Shown in pieces: positions 35,394 to 43,760 of a DNA stretch of 64,000 bases; the first letter of the stretch is position 1; each line of letters begins with the position of its first letter. This DNA is from Xanthobacter aminoxidans (GTDB lineage: Bacteria > Pseudomonadota > Alphaproteobacteria > Rhizobiales > Xanthobacteraceae): positions 124,001-188,000 of the forward strand of contig NZ_JAMJXC010000005.1 of NCBI RefSeq assembly GCF_023571765.1, given 5' to 3'. The notes beneath the pieces were generated by a model. It was given only the letters and a program-made list of their open reading frames with translations, had not been told where the DNA came from and did not search any database. The translations under genes were made by a program, and so were the position numbers.

Positions 35394-36065
35394 ATGCGCG
35401 CAACCCTCTTCCTCGGCGCCCTTCTCTCCGCCACTTTCGCCGTTTCCGCCCATGCGGCCCCCGCCGCTTCCACCCCCGCCGACGACCCGGTGCTCGGGCA
35501 GGTGAAGCAGATCCAGACCCGATGGGAGACCATCAAGTTCACCGTGCCCGAAGGCGCCAAGCAGACCGACGAGATGACCGCCCTCGGCACCGATGCCGAC
35601 AGCCTCGCCGCCAAATATCCCGATCGGGTGGAAGTGCTGATCTGGGACGGCATCGTCACCAGCGAGCGCGCCTCCCTGGTCAATCCCATCTCGGCGCTGT
35701 CGCTCGCCTCCCGCGCCCGCGACACGCTGGAGAAGGCCTACAAGATGAACCCCACCGTGCTCGATGCCGGCGCGCCCACCAGCCTCGGCGTGCTCTACTA
35801 CCGGGTGCCCGGCTTCCCGGTGGCGTTCGGCGACAAGGCGAAGGCGCGGGCGCTGCTGGAGCAAGCCACCAGGACCGCGCCGGACGGGCTCGACGCCTGG
35901 TATTTCTACGGCGATTTCCTGATGACCCAGGGCGAGTATGGGAAGGCCCGCGATGCGTTCATCCACGCGCTCGCCATTCCCGTGCGCGCGGACCGGAAGG
36001 TGTGGGACGAGAACCGCCGACTGGTCATCACCGAGAAGCTCGAACAGATCAAGGCGAAGCACTGA
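35394..36065 (+). CDS. Exported TPR-like protein
   Basis: A 223-residue periplasmic protein: signal peptide MRATLFLGALLSATFAVSAHA, then a helical repeat domain. TPR-like units are visible around residues 55-215 (VEVLIWDGIVTSERASL; ARDTLEKAYKMNP; ARALLEQATRTAPDGLDAW; ARDAFIHALAIPV). It has no catalytic signature. Its position between the SDR and the methyltransferase (1-bp overlap TGATG with the latter) shows it belongs to the unit. A scaffolding or carrier role in the envelope is possible, but unproven. Ribosome site AAGGAC. Confidence 0.78.
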   Translation: MRATLFLGALLSATFAVSAHAAPAASTPADDPVLGQVKQIQTRWETIKFTVPEGAKQTDEMTALGTDADSLAAKYPDRVEVLIWDGIVTSERASLVNPISALSLASRARDTLEKAYKMNPTVLDAGAPTSLGVLYYRVPGFPVAFGDKAKARALLEQATRTAPDGLDAWYFYGDFLMTQGEYGKARDAFIHALAIPVRADRKVWDENRRLVITEKLEQIKAKH

Positions 36066-36727
36066 TGGCGAACATCGCCTCCGCGGGCGTCGCCCCCCTG
36101 TGGCACTGGCTCGGCCACCAGCTTGCCCACCCCGAGGGGGGAGGGGGCGTGCTGGTGGCGCGAGCGATGTCGCTCGCCAATCGCGCGCCTTACCGGCTGG
36201 CCATCGGGGCCCTTCGCCCCGCGCAGCGGGACCGCGTGCTGGAAATCGGCTTCGGGCCCGGCGCCGGCATCGCGGCATTGGCGGAGTGCGTGCCGGGTGG
36301 CCATGTGGCCGGCATCGAGGGCTCGCCGGCCATGCTCCGGCTGGCGGCGTCTCGCAATCGCCGTGCCGTCGCGGGCGGTCAGGTGGAGCTGAGGGAGGGG
36401 GACTTCCGCGCTCTTCCGTGGGCCGGTGCGAGCTTCGACGGAGTGCTCGCCGTCAATGTCGCCTATTTCTTCGATGCGGGGGGCGCCGCGGCGTCCGAGA
36501 TCCGGCGGGTGCTGAAACCCGGCGGGCGCGCGGTGCTCTACGTGACGGACCGATCGACCATGGCGCGCTGGCCGTTCGCCGGCGCGGATACCCACCGGAC
36601 CTATGACGCGGCCGGGCTGCGGCGCCTCCTCGTCGAAGGCGGATTCCGCGATGCGGATATCCGCGTCGTCGCCCATCGGCTGCCGTTCGGGGTCGAGGGG
36701 CTGGTCGCCGTCGCACGGGCTGCGTGA
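36065..36727 (+). CDS. SAM-dependent methyltransferase, class I
   Basis: A 220-residue soluble methyltransferase. SAM-binding motif I is VLEIGFGPGAGIAAL (near residue 60), followed by the acidic turn VAGIEGSPAM, motif II LREGDFRALPWAGASFDGVLAVN and motif III RVLKPGGRAVLYV. It resembles UbiE/Methyltransf_11 enzymes that act on small lipophilic or carboxylate substrates. Last gene of the cluster; it ends 4 bp from the convergent sensor kinase gene. Confidence 0.88.
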   Translation: MANIASAGVAPLWHWLGHQLAHPEGGGGVLVARAMSLANRAPYRLAIGALRPAQRDRVLEIGFGPGAGIAALAECVPGGHVAGIEGSPAMLRLAASRNRRAVAGGQVELREGDFRALPWAGASFDGVLAVNVAYFFDAGGAAASEIRRVLKPGGRAVLYVTDRSTMARWPFAGADTHRTYDAAGLRRLLVEGGFRDADIRVVAHRLPFGVEGLVAVARAA

Positions 36728-36731
36728 GCGG

Positions 36732-38084
36732 TCAGGCCGCCGGCAGCCAGCCGGCATCGGGAAAGCGCATGATGGCGCGGCCGCCCGGGCCGGGATCGTT
36801 GGACAAGGTGAGGTCGCCACCGTGCGCCATCATGGTGCGCTCCACGATGGAGAGGCCAAGGCCCACCCCCTCCCGGCGCTCGCTGCGCACCCGCCCGCTG
36901 CGGCGGGCCTCGCGGTCGAGCACCTGTGCGGGAAATCCCGGTCCCTGATCGCGCACGACGATGGCCGGTTCGCCGGTGATCTCCACCGAGATCAGCCCCT
37001 TGTCGGGCGTGTGCTCCAGGGCGTTCTCGACCAGATTGCGCACGGCCCGGAACACGTCGTCCCGCCCGCCAGCCACGAGGACCGGGACATCCGGCGCGAT
37101 CACCTCGATCATCCGGCCCCGGCCAACGATGCGCGGGGCGAGGAAGGCGCAGGCTTCGCGCGCCACCTCCCTGAGGTCTACGATCTTGCCCGTCTCGAGA
37201 TTGAAGCGGCCGACCCGCGCACGGTCGAGCAACTGCTCCACCAGACGCTCCATGGCGCCGAGGTCGTGTTCGAGGATGCGGGCGTGCGGGTCCTTCATAG
37301 TCGCCAACTCGGCCTTCATCACGGCAAGCGGGGTGCGCAGCTCGTGCGCCATGTCGGCGACGAACTCCTCCTGAAGGCGATGGGCCTCCCGCAGCCGCTC
37401 AAAGGCGGCGTTCACCGTGCGCACCAGCGCCAGAAGATCGTCCGGCAGGCCCTTCTCGGTGAGTGTCGCCGGCCCGCCGGGCTGGATGGCGCGCGCCTCC
37501 TCCACCGTCTGCGAGAGGGGGGCGAGGGCGATGCGCACGACGATGACGTTGACCGCGAGAATGGCGAGCAGGAAGGGCAGCCAGATCCAGGCGATGTCCT
37601 TCATGAATTCGTGCAGCACCGACTCGAAGATGATGTGCCCCTTGGGGAACATCAGCTGCACGTAGACCGGCACCGGTACATCGGGAATGCGGGCCGAGAG
37701 GCCGTAATATTCGCCTTCCTCCGCCTGCCTTGGAATCCAGAAATAGAGCGGGCGGTCGGTGCGGAAGGAGGTGAAGCGCTCCGTCACGCCGGGCGAGGCG
37801 GCGACGATGCTCCCCTTTTCGTCGAGGATGACGTAGCGCCCGGATTCATCCGCAATGCGCTGACGGGTGGTGGCGTCGACATTGGCGGTGAGCTTGCCGT
37901 CGACGACATGGATGTCGTCGGCGATGTCGCCGATGAAGGCCTGCAGCGTGCCCTCGAAGAACAGCGAATGGGTGTTGTGGAAGCGGGTGTAGAGATAGAA
38001 CGCGCCAACCGCCACCGCGACGAGGCTCACCCCCACGAGGCCCAGCACCAGCCGGCCGAACACGTCGCGGGGCAGGATTTTCAC
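36732..38084 (-). CDS. Sensor histidine kinase of a two-component system
   Basis: A 450-residue membrane kinase. Two membrane segments (LGLVGVSLVAVAVGAFYLY and IAWIWLPFLLAILAVNVIVV) enclose a periplasmic sensor of about 130 residues. A short HAMP-like link leads to the H-box MAHELRTPLAVM, then NLVENALEHTP (N), VVRDQGPGFP (G1) and GVGLGLSIVERTMMAHGG (G2). It is most like QseC/PmrB-type kinases. The GTG start is 10 bp after the response-regulator gene. It is tail to tail with the methyltransferase, which suggests it may govern the neighbouring cluster. Confidence 0.9.
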   Translation of the reverse strand: MKILPRDVFGRLVLGLVGVSLVAVAVGAFYLYTRFHNTHSLFFEGTLQAFIGDIADDIHVVDGKLTANVDATTRQRIADESGRYVILDEKGSIVAASPGVTERFTSFRTDRPLYFWIPRQAEEGEYYGLSARIPDVPVPVYVQLMFPKGHIIFESVLHEFMKDIAWIWLPFLLAILAVNVIVVRIALAPLSQTVEEARAIQPGGPATLTEKGLPDDLLALVRTVNAAFERLREAHRLQEEFVADMAHELRTPLAVMKAELATMKDPHARILEHDLGAMERLVEQLLDRARVGRFNLETGKIVDLREVAREACAFLAPRIVGRGRMIEVIAPDVPVLVAGGRDDVFRAVRNLVENALEHTPDKGLISVEITGEPAIVVRDQGPGFPAQVLDREARRSGRVRSERREGVGLGLSIVERTMMAHGGDLTLSNDPGPGGRAIMRFPDAGWLPAA

Positions 38085-38094
38085 GGCTCTTGCC

Positions 38095-38772
38095 TCATGC
38101 CCGCGGCTCCGCCAGCAGATAGCCGATGCCGCGCAGGGTCACGATTTCCCGGTTGGCGCCAGCGCCGGAGAGCTTCTTGCGCAGCCGGTGGACCAGCACC
38201 TCGATGGCGTTGACGCTGACTTCCTCGTCATAGCCGTAGAGCGCTTCCTCAAGCGCGGACTTCTGCACCACCCGACCGGAGGAGCGCATCAGCATCTCCA
38301 GCGCACCGACCTCGCGGCGGCTGAAGTCGATGGCCGTGCCATCCACCACGGCGCGCCGCTCGGAGGGATCGAGGGCGATGTTGCCTTCCGCAAGGACCGT
38401 CTGGAAGGCGGTGCCCGGACGGCGCAGCAGGGCGCGGATGCGGGCGATCAGCTCGTCCACGTCGAACGGCTTGCGCAGATAGTCGTCGGCGCCCCGGTTG
38501 AGGCCCTGCACTACGGAGGCCTTGTCGTCCCGCGCCGTCAGCAGCAGCACCAGCGTCGAGGAGCCGCGCCGGCGCAGCGCTTCCAGCAGATCCATGCCGT
38601 CGCCGTCCGGCAAGCCGAGGTCGAGCACGATGCAGTCATAGGCGGTGGTCTCGGCGGCCGCACGGGCGTCGGCGAGGGTCTCGAAGGCGTCGGTGGCGAA
38701 GCCGGCGGCGCGCAGGGCTCCGGCCGTCAGCGCCCGCAAGCGGGAATTGTCTTCGAGAATGAGAACGCGCAT
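38095..38772 (-). CDS. OmpR-family response regulator, QseB/PmrA-like
   Basis: A 225-residue regulator. The receiver domain has the acidic pair (ILEDNSRLR) and phospho-acceptor Asp51 in YDCIVLDLGLPDGDG, with Lys in LRKPFDVDEL. The winged-helix domain ends EEVSVNAIEVLVHRLRKKL and IVTLRGIGYLL, typical of the QseB/PmrA/TctD branch. ATG 38772 is the conserved start (MRVLILEDNS). It heads the two-gene operon with the kinase. A hexamer direct repeat of the type such proteins bind lies before the cluster at 31790. Confidence 0.92.
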   Translation of the reverse strand: MRVLILEDNSRLRALTAGALRAAGFATDAFETLADARAAAETTAYDCIVLDLGLPDGDGMDLLEALRRRGSSTLVLLLTARDDKASVVQGLNRGADDYLRKPFDVDELIARIRALLRRPGTAFQTVLAEGNIALDPSERRAVVDGTAIDFSRREVGALEMLMRSSGRVVQKSALEEALYGYDEEVSVNAIEVLVHRLRKKLSGAGANREIVTLRGIGYLLAEPRA

Positions 38773-38790
38773 CGACCGTCCGGGGAAGTG

Positions 38791-38808
38791 GTGCGCCTGA
38801 GGGCGCAC
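38791..38808. promoter_or_regulatory. Inverted repeat before the response-regulator gene
   Basis: GTGCGCC-TGAG-GGCGCAC is a perfect 7-bp inverted repeat 19-36 bp upstream of the response-regulator ATG. It could be an operator or a leader hairpin near the ribosome site. The rest of the 200-bp gap to the MFS gene (38809-38973) shows no other clear signal. Confidence 0.3.
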
Positions 38809-38973
38809 GGCACCACCATGCGCTGCACTAAGGCATTTCCACGGCCACGCCGGTCCCCCTCGGGATGATACGGAGGGGGCGCGTCCCTTCCGCGCTCAGT
38901 AGAAGAATCCGGCGCCGGTCTTTTCCGTTGGGGAATGGATGGCCGCTTCCGTAGCGGCCATCCCTGGTCCTCA

Positions 38974-40146
38974 TCAGCCCCGGGCGGGCGCGGCTTCGAG
39001 CCCCCGGCGGCCACGCCGCAGCAGCAGGGTGAAGGCGAGGCCCGCGAGGGCGGTGCCGGCGCCGGCGAGGGAGACGGCGGGATAGCCGAGGCCGGCATCG
39101 ATCACCGCGCCGCCCAGCGCCGCGCCCAGCGCATTGCCGAGGTTGAAGGCGCCGATGTTCATGGCTGAGGCCAGGTGCGGCGCTTCGGCCGCCTCGTGCA
39201 CCACCCGCATCTGGAGCGGCGGCACGAGGGCGAAACTGGCGATGCCCCACAGGAAGACCAGCGGCACCGTGGCGACATGCGAGTGCATGCCCGGCACGAA
39301 CAGCACGAGGAGCACCGCCACCGCCGTCAGCGAGCCGATGAGCGTGCCGTCGAGCGAGCGGTCGGCGAAGCGCCCGCCCAGCCAGTTGCCCAGCGCGAGA
39401 CCCAGCCCGTAGACCACCAGCATGGCGGTGACGAAGCCGGAGGCGGCGCCGGTCTCCACCTGCAGGATCGGCGCGATATAGGTGAAGACGGTGAACATGG
39501 CGCTGGAGCTGACCACCGTCAGCAGCAAGGCGGAGAGCACAGGACCGCGCATGAGCACCTTCAGCTCGGAGCGCATGTCGCTCTCGCCCTGAACCTCCAG
39601 CGGAGGAAGGGAGAGGCGCACCGCCAGCATGGCGATGGCGCCGATCACGGCAATGCCGAAGAAGGCCATGCGCCAGCCGATGGCCTCGCCCACCCAGGCG
39701 GCGAGCGGTACGCCGCCAATGGTGGCGATGGTGAGGCCCGAGAACATGGCGGCGACCGCCCCGGCGCGCTTATGCGCCGGCACCACGCTCGCCGCCACCA
39801 CCGCGCCGACGCCGAAGAAGGCGCCGTGGTTGAACGAGGTGACGATGCGGCCGGCGAGCAGCATCCAGTAGCCGTCAGCGAAGGCGGAGATGAGGTTGCC
39901 CACGGTGAAGATGCCCATGGAGAGCACCAGCAGCCGGCGGCGGGGCATGCTGGCGAAGGCGAGCGTCATGATGGGCGCGGTCACCAGCACGCCGAAGGCA
40001 TAGGCGCTGACCAGCAGGCCGGCGGCGGGGATGGAGACGCCGAGGTCCGTGGCGATGATCGGCAGCATCCCCATGGGGGAGAATTCTGTGACGCCGATGC
40101 CGAAGGCGCCGATGGCGAGCGCCACCAGCGGCAGATTGATCTTCAT
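38974..40146 (-). CDS. MFS efflux transporter, DHA1/AraJ-YdhP type
   Basis: A 390-residue, twelve-helix MFS exporter. The opening (INLPLVALAIGAFGIGVTEF followed by SPMGMLPIIATDLGVSIPAAG) is the mark of the AraJ/YdhP sugar-efflux and drug-efflux group. The motif-A loop is FASMPRRRLLVLSM and motif C is near FSGLTIATIGGVPLAAWVG. ATG 40146 is the family start; an open frame to 40434 adds unrelated sequence. It is divergent from a LysR regulator with a fitting operator between them, so expression is probably induced by an exported small molecule. Substrate unknown. Confidence 0.9.
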   Translation of the reverse strand: MKINLPLVALAIGAFGIGVTEFSPMGMLPIIATDLGVSIPAAGLLVSAYAFGVLVTAPIMTLAFASMPRRRLLVLSMGIFTVGNLISAFADGYWMLLAGRIVTSFNHGAFFGVGAVVAASVVPAHKRAGAVAAMFSGLTIATIGGVPLAAWVGEAIGWRMAFFGIAVIGAIAMLAVRLSLPPLEVQGESDMRSELKVLMRGPVLSALLLTVVSSSAMFTVFTYIAPILQVETGAASGFVTAMLVVYGLGLALGNWLGGRFADRSLDGTLIGSLTAVAVLLVLFVPGMHSHVATVPLVFLWGIASFALVPPLQMRVVHEAAEAPHLASAMNIGAFNLGNALGAALGGAVIDAGLGYPAVSLAGAGTALAGLAFTLLLRRGRRGLEAAPARG

Positions 40147-40192
40147 GGGAGGAACTCCGGGGCAGATCGTGTTGTCCCGGAATATGGTTGAC

Positions 40193-40208
40193 ATTGCAGT
40201 GCAGCAAT
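40193..40208. promoter_or_regulatory. LysR-type operator candidate
   Basis: ATTGC-AGTGCA-GCAAT is a 5-bp perfect inverted repeat containing the LysR box T-N11-A (T40194 to A40206; TTGC-N6-GCAA). It lies 42 bp upstream of the LysR gene and 47 bp upstream of the divergent MFS gene. Confidence 0.55.
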
Positions 40209-40249
40209 AGAGAGCATCCGAGACCAGCATCTGTGCGCCGGAGTCACGA

Positions 40250-41173
40250 ATGGACCGCCCCGACCGGACCGGAGAGATGGCCGCCTTCCTTAAGGTCGCG
40301 TGTGCCGGCAGCCTCTCCGGGGCAGCCCGCGAGCTGGGCCTGACCCCCTCGGCTGTGAGCCGCATCCTGGCCCGCATCGAGGCGCGGCTCGGCGTGCGCC
40401 TGATGGTGCGGACCACCCGGCAGCTGCGCCTCACGGCGGAAGGCGAGGCCTATGCCCGCGCTGCCCGGCGCATCCTTGCGGACATCGACGAGACGGAGGC
40501 GGCGCTGGCCGACCGCGCCAATCCGCGCGGGCGTATCCGCGTCAGCGCCTCCATGGCCCATGGCCGCCTCGTCATTGTGCCGCTGCTCGGCGAATTCGTG
40601 GCGCGCTATCCGGATATCGAGGTGGAGATGGAGCTGAGCGACGAGATCGCCGACGTGCTCGGCGGGCGGGTGGACGTGGCCATCCGCTTCGGCCCCCTCG
40701 CCGACAGCCCGCTGACCGCCCGCCGCCTCGGCGAGACGGGGCGTACCGTCATCGCCGCGCCGTCCTATCTCGCCCGCCACGGCACGCCCCGCGTGCCGGC
40801 CGACCTCTCCCACCACAATTGCCTCGATTTCAGCTTCCGCCGCATCGAGCCTGGCTGGCCGTTCCGCGAGGACGGGCGCGACTACATGTTGGAGGTGAAG
40901 GGCAACATCACCGCCAACAACGGCGAGACGCTGGTGCAGCTCGCCGCGCAGGGCGTGGGCATCACCCGCGTCGGCAATTTCCACATCGATGAAGCCAATG
41001 CGCGCGGCGAATTCGCCAGCGGCGCGCTGGTGCCGCTGCTCGAAGCGTTCAACCCGCAGGACAAGGAAAGCATCCACGCGGTTTTCGTAGGCGGCGCCAA
41101 CACGCCGGCCCGCGTGCGCGTCTTCGTGGATTTCCTCGCCGAAAAGCTCCGCGGCGCCCATCCGGGGACGTGA
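40250..41173 (+). CDS. LysR-family transcriptional regulator
   Basis: A 307-residue LysR regulator of the large branch often found beside MFS efflux genes. N-terminal helix-turn-helix: MAAFLKVACAGSLSGAAREL, then GLTPSAVSRILARIEARLGV. The linker helix and a periplasmic-binding-like effector domain follow (GRIRVSASMAHGRLVIVPLL, DVLGGRVDVAIRFGPL, GETLVQLAAQGVGITRV). Divergent from the MFS exporter, its probable target. A CitE-like gene follows 82 bp later on the same strand and may be co-transcribed. Confidence 0.92.
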   Translation: MDRPDRTGEMAAFLKVACAGSLSGAARELGLTPSAVSRILARIEARLGVRLMVRTTRQLRLTAEGEAYARAARRILADIDETEAALADRANPRGRIRVSASMAHGRLVIVPLLGEFVARYPDIEVEMELSDEIADVLGGRVDVAIRFGPLADSPLTARRLGETGRTVIAAPSYLARHGTPRVPADLSHHNCLDFSFRRIEPGWPFREDGRDYMLEVKGNITANNGETLVQLAAQGVGITRVGNFHIDEANARGEFASGALVPLLEAFNPQDKESIHAVFVGGANTPARVRVFVDFLAEKLRGAHPGT

Positions 41174-41255
41174 CGCGGCCCCAAAGCCCACCGCGCCGCC
41201 TCTTGTGCGCCGGCCGCGTTCCGGCTCATCTCGCCGCCTCGGGAGAGGAAGACCC

Positions 41256-42209
41256 ATGTCGGCGACAGAACAGAAGACCACCGCACGGCAGGACAGCACG
41301 CGCCGGCCGCCGGCGCTCCGGCGCAGCTGGCTGTTCGCGCCCGGTGGCGACAAGAGTGCACTGATGGCTGCGATGTCCTGCGGCGCGGATGCGCTGATCC
41401 AGGAACTGGAGGATTTCACGCCGCCGGAGCTTCGGGCCGCGGCGCGGTCCCTGTCTGCGGAGGTGATGGCGGCATGGCGCGCGGCGGGCATCGTGGCGTG
41501 CGTGCGCATCAATCCGCTGGAGGGGGACGGCCTCGCCGACCTCGCGGGCGTGATCGCGGGGCGGCCGGACGCCATCCACCTGCCCAAGATCGCCGAGCCC
41601 GCTCAGGTCATCGCGCTGGATGCGGAGATCAGCCGCCACGAGGCGCGGCTCGGCCTGCCGCCGGGCGCCATCGAGATCGTGCCCAACATCGAGACCGCGC
41701 GCGGCATCATGCAGACCTATGCCATCGCCACCGCCAGCCCGCGCGTGACGGCCGTTTTGTGCTCCACCGAGGATCTGGCGGAAGACCTCGACGCGCCGCG
41801 CAGCCGGGCGGCCGTGGAGCTGGCCTATGCCCGCCAGCGCCTGCATCTGGAGGCACGGGCGGCGAAGGTGCTCTCCATCGACTGCCCCTACACCTTTGCC
41901 GATCTGGAGGGCTGCGAGGCCGACGCCCGCGCCGGCCGGGCGCTGGGCTACAGCGCCAAGAGCGCCGTGGAGCCCGGCCACATCGCGCTCATCAACACGG
42001 TGATGACCCCTTCCGCCGCCGCTGTCGCCGAGGCGGGGGAGATCGTCGCGGCCTTCGAAGTGGCCCGCGCCGCCGGTCAGGACCGGGCGCGGCTGGGAGA
42101 TCTCATCATCGAGGTGCCGTTCTATCTCTCGGCCAAGCGGCTGCTCGCGCGCGCGGCGGCGCTGGGGGAGGGCGCTCAGGCGGCTTCCGGGCGGTCCGCC
42201 ATCCGGTAG
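41256..42209 (+). CDS. HpcH/HpaI aldolase/citrate lyase family protein (CitE-like)
   Basis: A 317-residue TIM-barrel protein of the CitE/malyl-CoA lyase-like family. Signatures: RSWLFAPGGDKSALMAAM, DALIQELEDFTPPE, VCVRIN-type ACVRINPLEGDG, IHLPKIAEPAQV and IEIVPNIETARGIM with the metal-ligand Glu. Members cleave or form C-C bonds of CoA thioesters such as malyl-CoA, citramalyl-CoA or citryl-CoA, with Mg2+. ATG 41256 has GGGAGAGGAAG upstream. The 3-prime end overlaps the convergent diguanylate-cyclase gene by 34 bp. The substrate is not predictable here; no other CoA-lyase pathway genes are adjacent. Confidence 0.85.
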   Translation: MSATEQKTTARQDSTRRPPALRRSWLFAPGGDKSALMAAMSCGADALIQELEDFTPPELRAAARSLSAEVMAAWRAAGIVACVRINPLEGDGLADLAGVIAGRPDAIHLPKIAEPAQVIALDAEISRHEARLGLPPGAIEIVPNIETARGIMQTYAIATASPRVTAVLCSTEDLAEDLDAPRSRAAVELAYARQRLHLEARAAKVLSIDCPYTFADLEGCEADARAGRALGYSAKSAVEPGHIALINTVMTPSAAAVAEAGEIVAAFEVARAAGQDRARLGDLIIEVPFYLSAKRLLARAAALGEGAQAASGRSAIR

Positions 42210-43354
42210 CGGTTCCGGCCGTCCGCCTTGGCCTGGTAGAGGGCGATGTCGGCGCGGCGGATGGCGGAGGCGAGGGGCTCGCCGGGGGCGATCAGCGTGC
42301 CGCCGAGGCTGGCCGTGATGCGCCGCTCCTCCGGCAGCCAGGCGAAGCGCATCTGCTCCGCCCCGGTTCTCAGCGCGGCGGCGATGCGGGCGAGGGCCTC
42401 GACATCGGCGGCGGGCATCAGCAGGCAGAATTCCTCGCCGCCGATGCGGCCGCATAGATCCCCCGGGCGCGCGCAGGCGGCGAGCAGCGCGCCGAACCGT
42501 CGGATCACCTCGTCGCCGGCCGGGTGCCCGAACCTGTCGTTGATCGCCTTGAAATGATCGAGGTCGCAGAGCAGCAGGCCGATGCGGGTGCCCGGCGGCG
42601 CGGCTTCCGCGAGGCGCTCCGCGCGTTCGAAGAAGGCCGTGCGCGTGAGGACGCCGGAGAGGCCGTCCCGCTCCAGCCGTCCGGTGGCCTCGGCGATGAC
42701 CTCCCTCACGACGAGCGCGAGCAGCGCCACGCCGAGCATGAGCGACAGGATGCTGCCGGCGGTCTGCGAATAACGGGCATAGGCGCTCGTCAGATAGTCC
42801 CGCACCCCGTTGTCGGCGCCTTCGAGGGGAATGAGCACCGCTTTCGCTGCGAACTGCAGAGCGCAGAGCCACAGCACGACGGCGAGGACAAGATCCACCG
42901 CCCGCCCGGGCGCGTGCCGCAGCACGGTGACGGCGGCGAACGCGAGGATGGCCGCGAAGGGCAGTTGATAGGTCAGCGCCTGCGCCCAGCCTCCGCGCGG
43001 CAGGTCGACGCCCGCAAGCGCCGTGAAGACCACCGCGAGGAGCGCCGCCGCGCCGAGCCAGCCGAGGTGCGAATCAGGTCGGTAGTGGCGCCGCAGCCCC
43101 GCCGCGATCAGGGACAGCGCCGCCATGAGCGATCCGAACGAGAGAGTCGAGGTGAGCCTGACCGAGGGGATGTCCGGCGCCAGTGCCTCGATGAGCACGG
43201 TGGCGGCGGCGCAGACGAAGGCCGCGGCGCACCAGCGCCCCAGCTCCACCGACGAGCGCCAGGTGGTTCCAAGGAACGCCGCTGCGAATGTCAGGCCGAT
43301 CGCGCCATTGATGAGCAGAAGGAATGTGGCGTCGGTCAATTTGGCGTCGGTCAT
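42176..43354 (-). CDS. Membrane-bound diguanylate cyclase (GGDEF)
   Basis: A 392-residue protein with about six or seven membrane helices in the first 215 residues (an MHYT/7TM-like sensor of unknown ligand), then a GGDEF domain. The substrate and metal motif DLDHFKAINDRFGH is present, the active-site signature reads RIGGEEF, and the inhibitory I-site Arg-x-x-Asp (RPGD) lies five residues before it, so it should make cyclic-di-GMP and be product-inhibited. No EAL or HD-GYP domain. It is a single gene, convergent with and overlapping the CitE-like gene. Confidence 0.92.
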   Translation of the reverse strand: MTDAKLTDATFLLLINGAIGLTFAAAFLGTTWRSSVELGRWCAAAFVCAAATVLIEALAPDIPSVRLTSTLSFGSLMAALSLIAAGLRRHYRPDSHLGWLGAAALLAVVFTALAGVDLPRGGWAQALTYQLPFAAILAFAAVTVLRHAPGRAVDLVLAVVLWLCALQFAAKAVLIPLEGADNGVRDYLTSAYARYSQTAGSILSLMLGVALLALVVREVIAEATGRLERDGLSGVLTRTAFFERAERLAEAAPPGTRIGLLLCDLDHFKAINDRFGHPAGDEVIRRFGALLAACARPGDLCGRIGGEEFCLLMPAADVEALARIAAALRTGAEQMRFAWLPEERRITASLGGTLIAPGEPLASAIRRADIALYQAKADGRNRYRMADRPEAA

Positions 43355-43760
43355 GGCGCCCAGCGTGTCGCTCCCGTCCCGGTCGCCGTCGCGGCGCGTT
43401 GCATAGTTACCACATCGGCCAGCGAACCATCATGGCCCATTGGCCTGTCCGGCTGGTCGTGGAGGTTGGCGGTAACCGGGGCGGGCGATCTAACTATCGG
43501 ATATCGCGGTATGAATTCCTCAGGTTGGCAAAAGTTCCCGTCATCTCCATACCGCCAGTTTAGAGATATTCTATATCAATAAGGGAGCTGACCTGATTGA
43601 CAAAGCATGGCCGCTCGCCCCCAATCCGGCCTCGTTAGCGGCGATTTGCGGGTCTTTTTCAGCCTTGCGGAAGGCCGTGCTGTAACATGGTAGTCGCGCC
43701 GGCGCGGTAGGGCAGTTCGGGCCTTCTGCTGCGCTCCTTCTGCCGATGGGGGAATTTAAG
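43355..43760. other. Long intergenic region before the porin gene
   Basis: About 400 bp with no recognisable gene. Its middle (about 43480-43600) is AT-rich for this genome and contains TAGAGATATTCTATATCAAT and, at 43598-43603, a TTGACA-like element. It must carry the divergent promoters of the diguanylate-cyclase and porin genes and probably a long porin leader. I see no clear terminator or known riboswitch. Confidence 0.5.
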
